Assembly: GCA_030066195.1 (NCBI GenBank)
Contig: JASJCB010000005.1
Location: 100,901-164,900, forward strand
DNA from: Acidobacteriota bacterium
Lineage (GTDB): Bacteria > Acidobacteriota > Holophagae > Acanthopleuribacterales > Acanthopleuribacteraceae
Direction of reading: 5' to 3'
DNA length: 64,000 bases
Position 1 is the first letter of the stretch. Every line of letters starts with the position of its first letter. Positions 54,294-62,145 of the stretch are shown piece by piece. The notes beneath the pieces were generated by a model that was not told the DNA's origin, did not search any database, and saw only the letters and a program-made list of their open reading frames with translations. Both the position numbers and the translations under genes were made by a program.

Positions 54294-54344
54294 TGTTCCG
54301 AGGGAATACTTTCAAACGCCCGCTTCCCTTAGATGGAGGGCCCT

Positions 54345-54911
54345 ATGCCGCCGCCCCTGATGCAAAAAGATGAAGTCATTACCAAGCTGATCGCCACGTT
54401 TCGGCGATGGGGATATGACGGCGCGACCCTTTCCCGGCTCTCAGAAGCTACCGGTTTGGTCAAGGCCAGTCTCTATCACTACTTCCCCAAGGGGAAACAA
54501 GATATGGCCCGCGCCGTGTTGGATACCGTTCACCTTCAGTTCCAGGAGCAGGTGATTCAGCCGATGCAACAGGCCGAAGCGTCGCGGGAGTCGTTGGAAG
54601 CGTTTGCTCAAAACCTGATCGACTTTTATATGGAGGGTAATGCTTCCTGCCTCTTGGAAGTGTTTACCCTGGGAAGCGCTCGCGAAATATTTGCAGAAAG
54701 CGTGAAGGGCAGCCTGGAGAAGCTAAAAGACTGCCTGGCCGACTTTTTAGAGAAATCAGGCTATGATCCTGAAACGGCGGCGGTCAAAGCACGTCGGGGA
54801 GTCATTGCCGTTCAGGGGGCCCTGGTCACCCATCGAGGCTTGGGGGAGGACGCCTTTTTCGGTGAGGCCATGAAGGATCTGCCTGACTTGTTGATGCCTC
54901 GAGATCCCTAG
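54345..54911 (+). CDS. TetR/AcrR-family transcriptional repressor
   Basis: The 188-residue protein has an N-terminal TetR helix-turn-helix (ITKLIATFRRWGYDGATLSR, LSEATGLVKASLYHYFPKGK) with the LYHYF recognition helix of this family, and a C-terminal ligand-binding domain like that of LmrA/YxaF-type regulators (LEVFTLGSAREIFAE). GGAGGG ends 5 nt before the ATG at 54345; an ATG four codons earlier overlaps that Shine-Dalgarno and is disfavoured. It is divergent from the GST/PNPOx-like operon and separated from it by two operator palindromes. Confidence 0.92.
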   Translation: MPPPLMQKDEVITKLIATFRRWGYDGATLSRLSEATGLVKASLYHYFPKGKQDMARAVLDTVHLQFQEQVIQPMQQAEASRESLEAFAQNLIDFYMEGNASCLLEVFTLGSAREIFAESVKGSLEKLKDCLADFLEKSGYDPETAAVKARRGVIAVQGALVTHRGLGEDAFFGEAMKDLPDLLMPRDP

Positions 54912-54915
54912 ATTC

Positions 54916-54975
54916 AAAAAAAGAATGATTCGGGAACCCGACTCCCTGCTACGGTTGCCGGTGTTCCCGAATCAT
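54916..54975 (-). terminator. Intrinsic terminator of the secreted-protein gene (minus strand)
   Basis: A perfect 14-bp stem, AATGATTCGGGAAC with its complement (54923-54936 and 54962-54975), with a 25-nt loop is followed on the minus strand by a CTTTTTTT run. It also closes the convergent tetR-type gene (stop at 54911). Confidence 0.82.
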
Positions 54976-55000
54976 TATGGAAACTTAAATTTAATAGAAC

Positions 55001-56065
55001 TTAGCGTTGAGCTTTGGCGATGATTTCCTCGATCAACTCCTCGGCGCTTATGTCCAGGAGACCACGTGCCTCCAGGTTGCGCAACTGGGATACCACCTGG
55101 TCATTCAACACTGGACCGTTATACAGGCACCAGCCGACGTCGAGGGTGGCTTCCTGTTCAATTACGTTCCCAATGGGTGCTGTCTGCTCCGTCCAGATGA
55201 TGACATCGGGATCGCAAGGCGGCAGGACCATGTGAACGTGGTCGCGATCTTCGTGAACCAGGCGCCACAGAATGCAGCGGGGGTCCGGGGGATAAACACC
55301 GGGCGGGCATACCCAACCGGGGTATACGGCCACATCGTCGACCTTGGTGCCGGTAGTCGTGGTGGCAACCAGACCCAACAGATCATCGGCGATACCGTCT
55401 GCATCGGTGTCTACCATGACGCGGGGAACCACCTGGCTCAACTGGGAGCCGCCTTTTTTACCCATGGCACGGTGACTGCGCAGTACCGGGCCGCGGGCGG
55501 GAGCGAGGTGATAAGGCACACTGTTGAATTCGGTGAAGTGGATCAACCGGTCCAACTGACGCGTTTCATTGGTTTCAGTGTTGGTGAAGGTGAGGCGGAT
55601 ATTCAGCACCAGGTCGGCAAAGAAATTTCCGTTTACTTCATCGACCTGCTTGTAGCGCATTTCCGTCACGGGCTGATCGTTAACCAGACCCGCGCGTACC
55701 TGCCATTGGCCGCAGGCGGTATCCAGGGCATAACGGGATTCCAGGTGAATGGCGCGAATGCGCATGCGAGCTACTGCTTGACCGTCTTTGAAAACAGCGT
55801 CGTCCATACGCTCGATGATGGTGTCGGCGGAACCCAAGAGGCCCGCGGGCTCAGTGGCCAGGGGGACGCCCTCGAACTTGATCTTGCTCTTGAATGCGGG
55901 TGATTCATCGCAGAAGAAACCGGCGGGAATGGGCTCATCGGCAAAGTCGACAGCGGTGGCGCCGCCGCCCAGGGTTTGGAATACGTCGAAGCCGGCGGGA
56001 ACTTTATCGCTAGCCATAGCGGAGATTGCAAGGGCGAGAATCAGGGGCGGTATCCATTTTTTCAT
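55001..56065 (-). CDS. Secreted protein of unknown function
   Basis: The 354-residue protein has a signal peptide (MKKWIPPLILALAISAMASD) behind GGAGG, 9 nt from the ATG at 56065; an open frame extends further upstream but has no coding character. The mature protein is beta-rich, with FDVFQTLGGGATAVDFADEP, ALDTACGQWQVRAGLVNDQP, VMVDTDADGIADDLLGLVAT (a calcium-binding-like D-x-D-x-D-G loop) and cysteine-containing PGWVCPPGVYPPDPRC. I recognise no family. A strong sigma-70-type promoter and a strong terminator frame it, so it is an independent gene. Confidence 0.8.
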   Translation of the reverse strand: MKKWIPPLILALAISAMASDKVPAGFDVFQTLGGGATAVDFADEPIPAGFFCDESPAFKSKIKFEGVPLATEPAGLLGSADTIIERMDDAVFKDGQAVARMRIRAIHLESRYALDTACGQWQVRAGLVNDQPVTEMRYKQVDEVNGNFFADLVLNIRLTFTNTETNETRQLDRLIHFTEFNSVPYHLAPARGPVLRSHRAMGKKGGSQLSQVVPRVMVDTDADGIADDLLGLVATTTTGTKVDDVAVYPGWVCPPGVYPPDPRCILWRLVHEDRDHVHMVLPPCDPDVIIWTEQTAPIGNVIEQEATLDVGWCLYNGPVLNDQVVSQLRNLEARGLLDISAEELIEEIIAKAQR

Positions 56066-56233
56066 TTTGATTATCCTCCAAATAGGAAACGCGCCGGGAA
56101 AACGGGGCCGCAGCCTCAGCAGCATCCCGGGCGTGTATGATGTGGCGTGTTGGTCAATGGAGAAGGCCCGGGTCCAGCAGGCACAGCTAGGCAGCTGGGC
56201 GACAACCCGGATGATAATCTGGGAACTTGTACG

Positions 56234-56262
56234 ATCATACTCCCTGTTGTTGTATAAGTCAA
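56234..56262 (-). promoter_or_regulatory. Sigma-70-type promoter of the secreted-protein gene
   Basis: On the minus strand, TTGACT (56262-56257) is followed by 17 bp and TATGAT (56239-56234). The start point would be near 56227, leaving a leader of about 160 nt before the ATG, which is long enough to hold a regulatory structure. Confidence 0.65.
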
Positions 56263-56322
56263 ACAATTCAGTGAAAAAACATGCAGCTGCAATATTCATC
56301 GATTCGTCAAGAGTGCGTGGGC

Positions 56323-56350
56323 TTGACACAAACTATATATTGGGTAAAGT
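56323..56350 (+). promoter_or_regulatory. Promoter of the MMPL/RND exporter gene
   Basis: TTGACA (56323-56328), a 16-bp spacer and TAAAGT (56345-56350). It lies about 45 bp upstream of the exporter ATG, in a divergent region of 330 bp shared with the secreted-protein gene. No other gene is present in that region. Confidence 0.55.
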
Positions 56351-56394
56351 ATTTGCGGACATCAGGCTGAAAAAAGCTTCCCCTTGGAGCATCC

Positions 56395-58698
56395 ATGTCA
56401 GACAATCCAAACTCTGCCGATCCCATTATCAGAATAAGTCTTGCCGCGATCGGCAAACCGCGTCTATCAATTATCGTTGCCCTGTTCATCATACTGGCCG
56501 CCGCGCCGGGTCTGCTCCGCCTGGAAATCAAAACTGACGGCCGGGCTCTGCTGCCGAGAGGCCATGAGGCCTTGAAAGAGGATGCCCGTATTCGGGAGGA
56601 ATATGGTCTTCGCGATATGTTGATGGTGGTACTGACCACCACGGCGGCCGAGGATATCTATAACCCGACCACCTGTCGACTGGTCGACAACTTGACCCGC
56701 GCCATGAAAAGCCTGCCGGGTATCGACGGCCGACGGGTCTACAGCCTTGCTACTGAACGACGCGATCGCGTCTATACCGGCAGCATGGAATTCAGGCCCT
56801 TCCTGGATCCGTTACCCGAAACGCGGGCCCAATTGGATACCTTGCGGGGCGATATCGCCGCTACCGATTTGGTGATGGGCACCCTTGTTTCCCACGATCA
56901 CCGGTCAACCGTCATTCTGGCCGGACTCCCGACCGAAACCGGCGACCGAACACGACTTTACCTGTCGGTGGTCGATCTTGTATCGGCACACGCGGACGAT
57001 GTGCACCGAGTCGAAGTGGTGGGCGCACCCGCGGCCGAAACCTTGCTCGGTCGACATATCATCGAAGATCTGACCGTTATTCTGCCGATTTGTATCACGC
57101 TCATGGGTCTTGTCCTTTACCTGGGGTGTCGCAGGATTTGGGGCGTGCTGTTGGGGCTGAGCGAAGTCGGCGCCTGCCTGGTGTTCACCTTCGGCATCAT
57201 GGGCTGGTTCGGCGTGCCGGTCTACCTGACCACAGCGGTCCTGCCGGTGATTCTGACCACCGTCGGTCTGGCCGATGAGATTCATCTTTTCTGGCGTTAC
57301 CAACAGATTCTGGCGACGGAAAGCAGTGATCGCCCCGTCCATTTATTGATGCGACAAATGGCGCGTCCCATTGTGTTGACCTCCCTGACCACATCCATCG
57401 GCTTCCTGTCCTTCCTGACCGCACCCCTGGCGGTGGTGCGTATCTTCGGCCTGTTCGCCGCGATCGGCATCCTCTTTTGCCTGGTGTGGTCCTTGACCGT
57501 GGTCCCCGCGGTTCTGCAAATGCTGCCCGAGGATCGTTTGCGACGTCCCCTGAACCCTCGCGGGTTCATCCGGACCCAAAGGGCCTATCGCTATCCGCGA
57601 ACCACACAGATCCTACTGGGCATACTCGTCCTGGCGTTGGGTTCGGGAATATACCGGCTCTATGTTCAGGACTCGTGGATCGACGGCTTTTCGCCCGATA
57701 GTGAATTCGCCCAGGCAACCAATCGGGTGAATGAAGGCTTCTACGGCACCCACGTACTGCTCCTTGAACTGGTCTTTCCACCTCTGGCCGAGCCCCTGGC
57801 CAAGGTGTATCACGGCCCCTCGGGGCCGTTACTGGTTCCCGAAAACCTGGCTGTCGTCGGCGCATTGGAACGCTTCATTCGCGAGTTGCCGGGCGTGGGC
57901 GGCGTGATGGGACCGCACGGACAACTGACCACCACCGCGTTCCTGAGGAGCGGTCGCCAGGAGCGTTTGCGGGCGATTCCGCCGGAGCCGCCGGAGATCG
58001 CCATTTTATTCAATCGCCTGGAACAAGTACGCGGCGAGGCCAGAAGACGCGAGTTGATCGATGATAAGCGCGAATCCTGTATCGTGACCATTTTCCTGAA
58101 GAACGCCAACTACCTCCACACCAAGGACCTTATGGAGCAAATCGAGACCCGGGTAACCCGAACATTACCCGAGGCGCGGTTTGCCTTCGCGGGCGATGTG
58201 GCGGTCAGCCAGGCCATGATTCCACTGGTGGTGCATACGCAAATGACGTCCCTGCTGACGGCTTTGGCTTTTGCGCTGCTGATTGCGGTCGTCTTCCTGA
58301 GAAAACCGCAAACCGCCCTTTCTATTCTCGTCCCCACCGCGGCGGCGGTGGCCGCGGGCGTGGGCCTGATGGGCTGGACCGGTATTCCGCTGGGAGTGGC
58401 AACCAGTATGTTTTGCGCAATCACGCTGGGAATCGGCCTGGACTACAGCATCCACTTTCACGCGGCTTGGGCCCGTGCCGTTAAGGAGGGCGCCGATGCT
58501 CCGGCATCGGCGGCCTTACAGGAAGCCGGGCCGGCAATTGCGGCGGACAGCCTGGCGGTAACCTGCGGCTTCGGCCTGCTGATGATCTCACAAGTACCGG
58601 CCAATACCCGCCTGGGTTTCCTGGTAGCGGTCGCCCTGTTGGGCGCGGCCCTGTTCACCTGCCTCGGCCTGGGCGCCTATTTGGCAATGAAAAAGTAA
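56395..58698 (+). CDS. MMPL/RND superfamily exporter
   Basis: The 767-residue protein has the RND layout: helix 1 (RLSIIVALFIILAAAPGLLR), a periplasmic loop, five helices (57060-57520), repeat helix 7 (QILLGILVLALGSGIYRLY), a second loop, then five more helices. It contains GLADEIHLFWRY in the first half and GLDYSIHFHAAW in the second, the Asp-bearing helix-4 motifs typical of MMPL/HpnN-like and SSD-type members (G-x-x-x-D-Y-x-x-H). It probably exports a lipid or hydrophobic compound using the proton gradient. GGAG lies 6 nt upstream. No adaptor gene is adjacent, in line with MMPL-type exporters. Confidence 0.88.
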   Translation: MSDNPNSADPIIRISLAAIGKPRLSIIVALFIILAAAPGLLRLEIKTDGRALLPRGHEALKEDARIREEYGLRDMLMVVLTTTAAEDIYNPTTCRLVDNLTRAMKSLPGIDGRRVYSLATERRDRVYTGSMEFRPFLDPLPETRAQLDTLRGDIAATDLVMGTLVSHDHRSTVILAGLPTETGDRTRLYLSVVDLVSAHADDVHRVEVVGAPAAETLLGRHIIEDLTVILPICITLMGLVLYLGCRRIWGVLLGLSEVGACLVFTFGIMGWFGVPVYLTTAVLPVILTTVGLADEIHLFWRYQQILATESSDRPVHLLMRQMARPIVLTSLTTSIGFLSFLTAPLAVVRIFGLFAAIGILFCLVWSLTVVPAVLQMLPEDRLRRPLNPRGFIRTQRAYRYPRTTQILLGILVLALGSGIYRLYVQDSWIDGFSPDSEFAQATNRVNEGFYGTHVLLLELVFPPLAEPLAKVYHGPSGPLLVPENLAVVGALERFIRELPGVGGVMGPHGQLTTTAFLRSGRQERLRAIPPEPPEIAILFNRLEQVRGEARRRELIDDKRESCIVTIFLKNANYLHTKDLMEQIETRVTRTLPEARFAFAGDVAVSQAMIPLVVHTQMTSLLTALAFALLIAVVFLRKPQTALSILVPTAAAVAAGVGLMGWTGIPLGVATSMFCAITLGIGLDYSIHFHAAWARAVKEGADAPASAALQEAGPAIAADSLAVTCGFGLLMISQVPANTRLGFLVAVALLGAALFTCLGLGAYLAMKK

Positions 58699-58792
58699 GG
58701 TGCCCGACGAGCGCCGCGAGGTCTGTTTGCACCGGGGTGTCAAAAGTATTTGATCGAGACGGCGGGGCTCGTTTCGAGTTAGAATGGTTGCC

Positions 58793-59071
58793 ATGAACCA
58801 TCAACGATACCTGGCGAAAATCATCCAAGAGCAGACAGGAGAAACCAAGCCGGTATCTTCTTCAGTTGCCGATACCTTCTACCGTAGCAAGGCCGGGTTG
58901 GAAGCGATTCGGGAAGTCTTCAACCACATCGAAGATGCCGAGCCGGCAGAGGTGTATGACTGTTTTCAGCGCTTTTTTACCGAAGATGCCGAGCGGCTTT
59001 TGAAAGCCTGCGAACAGGTCACCGGCTTCCCGGTCGAAGAGATCTTCAAGGAGCGTTCCGATGATGGATGA
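58793..59071 (+). CDS. Small hypothetical protein, possibly leaderless
   Basis: The 92-residue (from 58793) soluble helical protein begins NHQRYLAKIIQEQTGETKPV. There is no Shine-Dalgarno before either candidate ATG (58784 or 58793). A GTTAGAAT -10-like element (58778-58785) overlaps the first and would place the transcription start at or next to the second ATG. This suggests a leaderless mRNA starting at 58793. It overlaps the next small gene by 11 bp. The family is unknown. Confidence 0.55.
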   Translation: MNHQRYLAKIIQEQTGETKPVSSSVADTFYRSKAGLEAIREVFNHIEDAEPAEVYDCFQRFFTEDAERLLKACEQVTGFPVEEIFKERSDDG

Positions 59072-59318
59072 GGACGTTTTGAGAGAGGCCGTCTACCAAA
59101 AGCTGAGGGCCTGCAAAGGGGTCACCGATGATCAGGCCGCTTGGGAAGTCGCCTTCCATATGAGCGACTGGGCCCACAATATCCGAGATATGCTCGACGT
59201 CCTGGATGACCCCGCATCCATATCCGCCGAGGAAATCTACGATAAGCTCCTGGCGTTCTGCATCCACGTACCCGAGCACCTCCACGAAGCCGTCAATCAG
59301 TTTAAGCGGCTTGCCTGA
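59061..59318 (+). CDS. Small hypothetical protein, overlapping the previous gene
   Basis: The 85-residue helical, acidic protein begins MMDEDVLREAVYQKLRACKG. GGAG lies 7 nt before the first ATG, inside the end of the previous gene, and the 11-bp overlap points to translational coupling. The last ~50 residues are vaguely similar to the preceding protein (both carry an I..LD-type helix and EEIYDKLL/AEVYDCFQ). They may be a duplicated pair acting as a complex. No known domain is recognised. Confidence 0.6.
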   Translation: MMDEDVLREAVYQKLRACKGVTDDQAAWEVAFHMSDWAHNIRDMLDVLDDPASISAEEIYDKLLAFCIHVPEHLHEAVNQFKRLA

Positions 59319-59930
59319 CCGGCAGCATTTAGCTCGGCAGTGTCCGCCCACGTAGACCATAAGGCGCCGGGTCTAATTCAAGGATTCAGGCATGGTTTAA
59401 AAATTAGACCTTGGTCCGCTGGGGCTTGGATTCAAGATGTTCAACCCATGCCATAAGCAGTTCCCGGTATTATGAACCCAGTTACCCCGGCCTCGTACGA
59501 TCCCGGCGCCGCCGCCCAACGAACCGAACCTCTGCCGAACATATATTGGAAAACTGAAAGGACAGCCCTGTAGGTTCCTCAAAGCAGGTATCGACGTACC
59601 GGTGCGAAGCGTCGAGCAAAAGAAAACAAATGCCGGCGACCCGGCTCGCTTTTTTCGGTACATAAAAGGCGATGTCCGTATCCTGAAGTCAGGTTCCAAC
59701 ACCCCGAAACCCTAAGACACCCGCCCGCAAGCGTACATCCTCGCCGGACAAACCAGAACCAGGTCCGCAAGCAACTCATTCCGGTCGGAGAAATGTTAAC
59801 CCACCCAACCCGCCGGCTACATTCGAGCTCAAAAATGTAAACACCTTCGACAAAGCCCCAACATCGGGGCTGGAAAATGACCATACCCGCGTCCACATGC
59901 CAACATCCCCGCGTCGGGAACCTTAATACC
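59319..59930. other. Intergenic region without a recognisable gene
   Basis: About 600 bp after the small gene pair. It has even base composition and no convincing coding signal on either strand. The long minus-strand frame crossing 59579-60295 has unusual composition (very rich in Gly, Cys and Trp) and is driven by the repeats to its right. Nothing further was recognised. Confidence 0.5.
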
Positions 59931-60021
59931 GGATTTCCGGGGGTACCCCCTTTTGCCAGGGAGGTACCCACTCGTGACATGTGGGTACCTCCCTGGCAAA
60001 AGGGGGTACCCTCGGAAATCC
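59931..60021. repeat. Long near-perfect inverted repeat (41-bp stem, 9-nt loop)
   Basis: The left arm is 59931-59971 and the right arm 59981-60021, with the loop TCGTGACAT between them. The arms are complementary at 40 of 41 positions; both carry GGGTACC-type KpnI sites and CCTTTTGCCAGGGAGG. RNA from either strand would fold into a single very stable hairpin. Confidence 0.92.
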
Positions 60022-60160
60022 ATACCCGTACCTCCTGAGCCGGGGAAGTACCCTTTGAAATTCCCACCTGTACCTCCCCGGCCGAAAAAGTTAACCACAT
60101 GTCGCATGTGGGTACCTCCCAGGGGCAAGGAGGTAGCCATGGAGATCCATGTAAGCACTG
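60022..60160. repeat. Degenerate units of the same GGTACCTCCC family
   Basis: At least three more diverged units follow, with cores CGTACCTCCTGAGCCGGGGA, TGTACCTCCCCGGCC and GGGTACCTCCCAGGGGCAAG. They share the TACCTCC and AAATTCC elements of the long hairpin and alternate in orientation, so the hairpin looks like the youngest duplication of a repeat family. Confidence 0.65.
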
Positions 60161-60469
60161 TTTTGAGACTCCAAAAAGTTGCTCAAAACCATAAGCGCTT
60201 GAATAGATTGCGGTTAATTGATTTCTCGCCTTAAAGCGCGAAAAACCGCAACAGAAAACGCCGGCAGCCCTGCAACATGGATAAACCCCGAACACAGAGA
60301 ACCGGCCGTCCGGCGATAATCGATACCTGTACCTGAGGCTGACCCGAACCCCTGCCGGTTCAGGGTTACTGTCACCTCACCATTTCGGCCGGCTGACAAG
60401 CCGGCTGCAAGCCGTCGCGGCTTGGTTGATCTGTTCTCGACTCGCTCAGGTCTATTTGTCGTTATCGAC
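60161..60469. other. Intergenic region with short GC-rich palindromic elements
   Basis: About 310 bp downstream of the ATPase gene. It contains GCCGGCTGCAAGCCGTCGCG (near 60403), which resembles the element at 13360-13385, and GCCGGTT/GGTTCAGG stretches. No gene is supported. It presumably includes the 3' end of the ATPase transcript. Confidence 0.45.
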
Positions 60470-62041
60470 TCAGCGACCGGAAGTTCTTTTGAAACCCTTC
60501 TTCCACTTTGACGGATCGACTCTGTCTATCTGTAGCGTGCCGTCTTTTCGGCGTCCGGCTTGGAGCAGCAGCCCGTCGAGGTCGTGTTTCTTCATTTGTT
60601 CGACCACGAAAGTTGAATTAGTCGTCAGAAAGAACTGGCAATTGGGAAAAAAGTCGTACAGTCCCTTCAATAGATTCAATTGTAAATCCGGGGCCAGGTG
60701 TGATTCGAAGTAGTCGATGATCAATAAGTGTCTTTGATCGATTGTTCGGTCGGGATCGATGCCCAACAGCATTTGTTGGTATTGGATATTCAACAAAAGC
60801 TCCAGCAGCATGCGGTGCCCGGCGCTCAGTTTGTCAGGGCCGAAGGTACCGTTTCGCGTTTGGAACAAAAAGTTGAGCGACTCATCCAAACCCTCCAGCA
60901 GCATTCCCCCTTTGGTAAGATGCCTTACCCGAGTTTCCAGATTCTCATAGTATTCCCTGTAATTGTTGTAAAGCGTTCTTATCATCGCATCGATGGTGGG
61001 AAGACAACGATCATGGTCGACGAGGGTGCCGATTGCGTCGAACTGTATGAAGTTTTGGTCGGCTTTCACTTTGAGAACCTTTTTCCCGCGAGAGTCGCGA
61101 AACTCCCCATAGCCGAACGGCAAAAGAAAAAAGGGATCTTTCCGACGCATTTCCAGAAGCTTTTTCGCTCTCTTCTTCCAGCTTTTACCCAATTCAAACT
61201 CATCTACGCCAAGGGGGATATCGAAACCAACTTCGAAAAGGTTTCCGGCACCATTCTGTACACTTGCCCTGACGGATGCCGGGTTTTTGCCGTCAAAACA
61301 CCAATCGTGTGGGTTTTCGACAGCCTTGATCAAAGCGCCGGCAGAAGCGATTGAAAGACCCAAGGCTTGGGCAAGAATGGTTTTTCCCTCTCCGGCTTCC
61401 CCGGTGATGCACACGATTTGATAGGGTTCTCCATCCGGTCGGCGAAAATCGATTTCCGTGTGTCGGATATTCTTGAGATTTACCAATTCAAGGCCTGCAA
61501 CCCAATACTGTTTTCTCTTGTCTGTCATGGGGATGTCCTTGTAAATCAATTTATCGATCTTGCAAAGCGAGTTTTCGTCGAGACTCACCGGTCTGCCGTT
61601 GTTTCGCAGAATCCGGGGGATTTCATCACGCTCCTCGAAACTGGGTAGGGTGAGCGAGAAAACCTTACCGCCGCGACTGCCGAAGTCTTCCATGCGCTTC
61701 ATCAGTTCCCGGTTGCGAAGCAAAGACGAGCCGTGCCTACCCAAAAGCAAAAAAGCGGCCTCAGCCTGTCTGAGACTCTTTATCAAGTCTTCCATGGCAT
61801 AGGGTTTTTCGGTTATGAACGAATCAAAATAAAACCACTTTTTATGACGATAGTAGGCCTTGATCTTTTCGAAAAAAAACGTGTCTGCTTCGTTATCATC
61901 ACGCCTGTCTCGGAGGCAAATAAGCTCACAGTTCGCTTCGTTACTTGGATCATAGATCCTGGAACTACAAAAGCCAAAGTTTCCCTTCGACATCAGCGCC
62001 TCAATTAAGACATTGTCCTTGGTACTCGACACCCAGTACAA
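60470..62041 (-). CDS. TIR-like domain fused to an ABC-type (AAA_15-like) ATPase, degenerate active site
   Basis: The protein has 523 residues. Residues about 38-170 resemble a TIR domain: CELICLRDRRDDNEA, then KKWFYFDSFI, AAFLLLGRHGSSLLRNRELM (Glu112 at the usual catalytic position, Trp before it replaced by Leu), GGKVFSLTLPS and PVSLDE. Residues about 183-505 are an ABC-type ATPase: VNLKNIRHTEIDF, Walker A GEAGEGKT (214-221), signature LSAGHR (405-410), Walker B HLLIIDYFESHLAP (Asp443) and FLTTNSTFVV. The Walker B Glu is Tyr (IDY for IDE) and the switch His is Asn475 (TTNST for TTHSP), suggesting slow or absent ATP hydrolysis. GC content is lower than in neighbours. The start is TTG at 62041 (GGGG 6 nt upstream); ATG at 61993 (GAGG 5 nt upstream) is an alternative. 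It follows the phosphoesterase gene by 104 bp. Confidence 0.72.
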   Translation of the reverse strand: MYWVSSTKDNVLIEALMSKGNFGFCSSRIYDPSNEANCELICLRDRRDDNEADTFFFEKIKAYYRHKKWFYFDSFITEKPYAMEDLIKSLRQAEAAFLLLGRHGSSLLRNRELMKRMEDFGSRGGKVFSLTLPSFEERDEIPRILRNNGRPVSLDENSLCKIDKLIYKDIPMTDKRKQYWVAGLELVNLKNIRHTEIDFRRPDGEPYQIVCITGEAGEGKTILAQALGLSIASAGALIKAVENPHDWCFDGKNPASVRASVQNGAGNLFEVGFDIPLGVDEFELGKSWKKRAKKLLEMRRKDPFFLLPFGYGEFRDSRGKKVLKVKADQNFIQFDAIGTLVDHDRCLPTIDAMIRTLYNNYREYYENLETRVRHLTKGGMLLEGLDESLNFLFQTRNGTFGPDKLSAGHRMLLELLLNIQYQQMLLGIDPDRTIDQRHLLIIDYFESHLAPDLQLNLLKGLYDFFPNCQFFLTTNSTFVVEQMKKHDLDGLLLQAGRRKDGTLQIDRVDPSKWKKGFKRTSGR

Positions 62042-62145
62042 AGGAGTTCCCCACCCGGGTGTCGAGGCAGAAAAAATTCAAACCTATCTTACTAAATTTC
62101 GAGCCCTGGTTTTGTTTCTAATTTCAGCGTTAGAAAAGAAAGCTC

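Noticed and set aside
59579..60295. A 238-residue minus-strand frame rich in Gly, Cys and Trp
   Set aside because: It crosses the long inverted repeat and has no family similarity or good start; driven by repeats.
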